NCBI GenBank assembly: GCA_934552695.1
Contig: CAKTER010000019.1
Span: 1 to 16,367 of the forward strand
Reading direction: 5' to 3'
Source: an uncultured Eubacteriales bacterium
Lineage (GTDB): Bacteria; Bacillota; Clostridia; Lachnospirales; Anaerotignaceae
Length of the DNA stretch: 16,367 nt
The first letter of the stretch is position 1. Every line of letters starts with the position of its first letter. The notes under the pieces are model-generated. The model saw only the letters and a program-made list of their open reading frames with translations, did no database searches and was not told the DNA's origin. Position numbers and translations under genes: made by a program. Below, piece by piece: positions 14,330 to 16,367 of the stretch.

Positions 14330-15285
14330 AACCCCTCACCTTTCTCTGTACGCAATGTGTCAGCCAATTCGCTAAGCTTTCGTAACCGATGATTGACGCC
14401 GGACTTCCCCACCGGCGGGTTCAGGCTTTCCCCCAGCTCCTTTAGGCTGGCGTCGGGCTGCTCCATCCGGGCTTCGGCCACCGACCGTAGGGCGGGCGGC
14501 AGCTTGGCAATCTCGTTGTGCTCGGCCAAATACTGGATGTCCTCCAGCTGCTGGATGGCCGCCGAAATGGTTTTGTTTAAATTGGCTGTTTCACAGTTTA
14601 CAATCCGGTTAACATTGTTTCGCATATCCTTTAGGATACGCACGTTTTCCAGCTCCATCAGCGCCACATGGGCTTCCATAATGTTCAGCAGGTTTACAAT
14701 CTGGTCGCCCTCTTTTAGGTACACCACATAGTGCTCCTTGCGCTTTACAATCTTAGCGTCCAAATCGAAGGAATTGATGAGATCCCGCAGTTGCCGGCCA
14801 TAGGCGGCGTCGGCGGTCACAAATTCCAAATGGTAGGTTTTTTCCGGGTCGGCTACGGAGCCGGAGGCCAAAAACGCCCCCCGGATATAGGCCCGCTTGC
14901 AACAGGAGGCCGAAACCACCAGCGACGAGATGCGGTTGCGAATCACCGCCTCTGCCCGATCCCGCTGTAAAAGCCCGGTTGCCAGCAGTACCTTTTCGGC
15001 CAGCCGGGAATCCCGCAAATAGAGCATGTACACCCGGTTTTTATTTAGCTGGCTATTCCGGCGAATCAAGATATCACTATCTATATTAAAGGTTTTTTTA
15101 AGTAAAGTAAAGTACTTTCTGGCCACCGCTACATTTTCGGTCTGAATTTTTACCATAAAACCATGAGGGGCTTCGGTAATTTGTCCACACATGTTTAAAA
15201 TGGCGGCAATTTCGGCAATATTGCAATGGCGGGAACTGCCATAGTGCCGGGATAATTCGTTTTTTACATTGGAAGAAAAGGACAA
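14323..15285 (-). CDS. whiA: DNA-binding protein WhiA
   Basis: WhiA is a conserved Gram-positive regulator: it controls sporulation genes in Streptomyces and affects cell division and chromosome segregation in Bacillus. The 320-aa protein has an N-terminal LAGLIDADG-endonuclease-like domain (degenerate, about residues 20-210, including 'KRAYIRGAFLASGSV') and a C-terminal helix-turn-helix ('SLKELGESLNPPVGKSGVNH'). The start appears to be TTG at 15283-15285, giving 'SFSSNVKNELS', which matches the family N-terminus; AAAGGAG at 15294-15300 is 8 bases upstream. It lies 23 bases after rapZ, with no yvcK in between. Confidence 0.95.
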   Translation of the reverse strand: MSFSSNVKNELSRHYGSSRHCNIAEIAAILNMCGQITEAPHGFMVKIQTENVAVARKYFTLLKKTFNIDSDILIRRNSQLNKNRVYMLYLRDSRLAEKVLLATGLLQRDRAEAVIRNRISSLVVSASCCKRAYIRGAFLASGSVADPEKTYHLEFVTADAAYGRQLRDLINSFDLDAKIVKRKEHYVVYLKEGDQIVNLLNIMEAHVALMELENVRILKDMRNNVNRIVNCETANLNKTISAAIQQLEDIQYLAEHNEIAKLPPALRSVAEARMEQPDASLKELGESLNPPVGKSGVNHRLRKLSELADTLRTEKGEGLC

Positions 15286-15308
15286 AAAACTCGCTCCTTT
15301 CGCAGGAC

Positions 15309-16166
15309 TTATTTCCGGCGGTCATCCTGCTCGATGTGCTCATGCTTGAGCACCAGGCTGTGGCCGCTGCCGGAAAGCGCCTGATACAGGGCGCAGGCAA
15401 TAGCCACCGACCGGTGCTTGCCGCCGGTACAGCCGATACCGATGACCAGCTGGTGCTTCCCCTCTCGAATATATTGGGGAATCAAAAACTCCAGCATATC
15501 CGTAAGCTTGTCCAAAAAGACCCGGGTCTCGGGGAATTGCATCACATAGTCCCGTACCGGGGCGTCCAGCCCCGTTTGAGGTTTTAGCTCGGGAATGTAA
15601 TAGGGATTGGGCAAAAACCGCACGTCGAATACCAAATCACAGTCCGACGGGATGCCGTATTTAAAGCCGAAGGAACGAATGGTAATCATCAGGCTTTCAA
15701 AGGTCTTTCCCTCCACAAAAATTTCGTAGATTTGCTCTTTCAGCTCCCGGGGCAAAATGTTGCTGGTGTCGATGATGTAATCCGCCCGGCGTTTGACATC
15801 GGCCAAGATTTCCCGCTCCCGGCGGATGCCGTCGTTGACTTCGCTGCGGGACAGGGGGTGGCTGCGGCGGGTCTCCTTGTAGCGCTTCACCAGCGCCTTG
15901 TCCGAGGCGTCCAAAAACAAAATCTCGCAGGGGTAACCGGCAGCCTTTACGTTTTCCAGGGCGGTAAACAAATCCTGAAACAGGCGGCCGCCCCGGGTGT
16001 CGATGCCCAGCGCTACCTTGTCAATCTGCTGAAAGCAGAGCTCGGCAAACTTCGGCATTAAAGAAGGCGGCAGGTTGTCGGCACAAAAATACCCGGCATC
16101 CTCCAAATATTTCAGGGCGGTGGATTTTCCGGCTCCGCTCATTCCGGTGACAATCACAAAACGCAT
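15309..16166 (-). CDS. rapZ: RNase adapter/nucleotide-binding protein RapZ (YvcJ)
   Basis: A 285-aa P-loop protein of normal family length. Walker A is 'GMSGAGKS' (residues 8-15). The C-terminal domain contains '[15 protein letters not shown]', the conserved putative phosphate or sugar-phosphate site. In E. coli RapZ senses glucosamine-6-phosphate and guides RNase E to a small RNA; in Bacillus the homologue YvcJ binds and hydrolyses nucleotides and affects competence, so the role here is open. The frame is open to 16232, but GGGAGG (16173-16178 on the complementary strand) is 6 bases before ATG 16166, and '[16 protein letters not shown]' is the typical N-terminus. It starts 38 bases after murB. 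Confidence 0.94.
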   Translation of the reverse strand: MRFVIVTGMSGAGKSTALKYLEDAGYFCADNLPPSLMPKFAELCFQQIDKVALGIDTRGGRLFQDLFTALENVKAAGYPCEILFLDASDKALVKRYKETRRSHPLSRSEVNDGIRREREILADVKRRADYIIDTSNILPRELKEQIYEIFVEGKTFESLMITIRSFGFKYGIPSDCDLVFDVRFLPNPYYIPELKPQTGLDAPVRDYVMQFPETRVFLDKLTDMLEFLIPQYIREGKHQLVIGIGCTGGKHRSVAIACALYQALSGSGHSLVLKHEHIEQDDRRK

Positions 16167-16204
16167 GGCTGGCCTCCCTGCTCGCTTCTCTTTGGGAATG
16201 GGTG

Positions 16205-16367
16205 CTATTTCTGAGGGGCGGGAACGCCCCAAATCTTTACTTCCGGCTCCAGCTCGACCCCAAATTGTTGCTGTACTTGTTTGCGACAGTGGTCGATAAC
16301 CGCCAGAATATCGGCGGCGGTGGCTTGCCCCCGGTTGATGACAAACCCGGCGTGCTTTTCACTGACC
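16205..16367 (-). CDS. murB: UDP-N-acetylenolpyruvoylglucosamine reductase, C-terminal part only
   Basis: The last 53 codons and the TAG stop (16205-16207) of a gene that continues past the window edge. The translation contains '[20 protein letters not shown]' followed by '[17 protein letters not shown]', the well-known C-terminal pattern of MurB, the FAD enzyme that makes UDP-MurNAc from the enolpyruvyl intermediate in cytoplasmic peptidoglycan synthesis. The FAD-binding domain is outside the window. It is the first visible gene of the - strand operon, so the operon's promoter lies beyond the window. Confidence 0.9.
   Translation of the reverse strand, partial: VSEKHAGFVINRGQATAADILAVIDHCRKQVQQQFGVELEPEVKIWGVPAPQK

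Overview
The window looks like a GC-rich Clostridia chromosome, probably an Oscillospiraceae/Ruminococcaceae-type gut anaerobe. The evidence is the Gram-positive gene set (dapF beside an LL-DAP aminotransferase gene, ftsK/spoIIIE-folD-rimO-pgsA, and murB-rapZ-whiA-HPr), strong Shine-Dalgarno sites, classic sigma-A promoters and short hairpin-plus-T-tract terminators. The genus is inference; no species marker is present. Most genes are ordinary core genes.

Layout, left half, all on the + strand: the tail of an M16 peptidase (2-319) ends at a terminator. A promoter then drives dapF, an LL-DAP aminotransferase (dapL) and the GTPase gene hflX, tightly packed. The two dap genes supply meso-diaminopimelate for lysine and peptidoglycan. 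Next come a small unknown protein (4112-4378) framed by two terminators, a YigZ/IMPACT family gene and a YebC/PmpR regulator gene, each of the latter two with its own promoter. From 6257 a strong extended -10 promoter drives ftsK/spoIIIE, folD, rimO and pgsA, which touch or overlap.

Middle: a tRNA-Arg(ACG) gene has a perfect-consensus promoter and its own terminator. It is followed by almost 1 kb without a convincing protein gene (12140-13105). The first 630 bases are AT-rich and strikingly purine-rich on the + strand. They hold strong local and long-range inverted repeats and end in a perfect 14-bp hairpin. I regard this as a candidate large structured noncoding RNA and the most interesting object here. 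The remaining 335 bases are pyrimidine-rich on the + strand and carry two further long hairpins, probably terminators for the converging - strand operon.

Right half, all on the - strand (transcribed right to left): murB (C-terminal part), rapZ, whiA, an HPr-like gene and a membrane-anchored alpha/beta hydrolase gene, with small gaps or overlaps. This is the murB/rapZ/whiA/HPr cluster of Firmicutes, but yvcK, usually between rapZ and whiA, is missing. The HPr-like protein keeps its histidine and regulatory serine but has lost the usual arginine and proline after the histidine.
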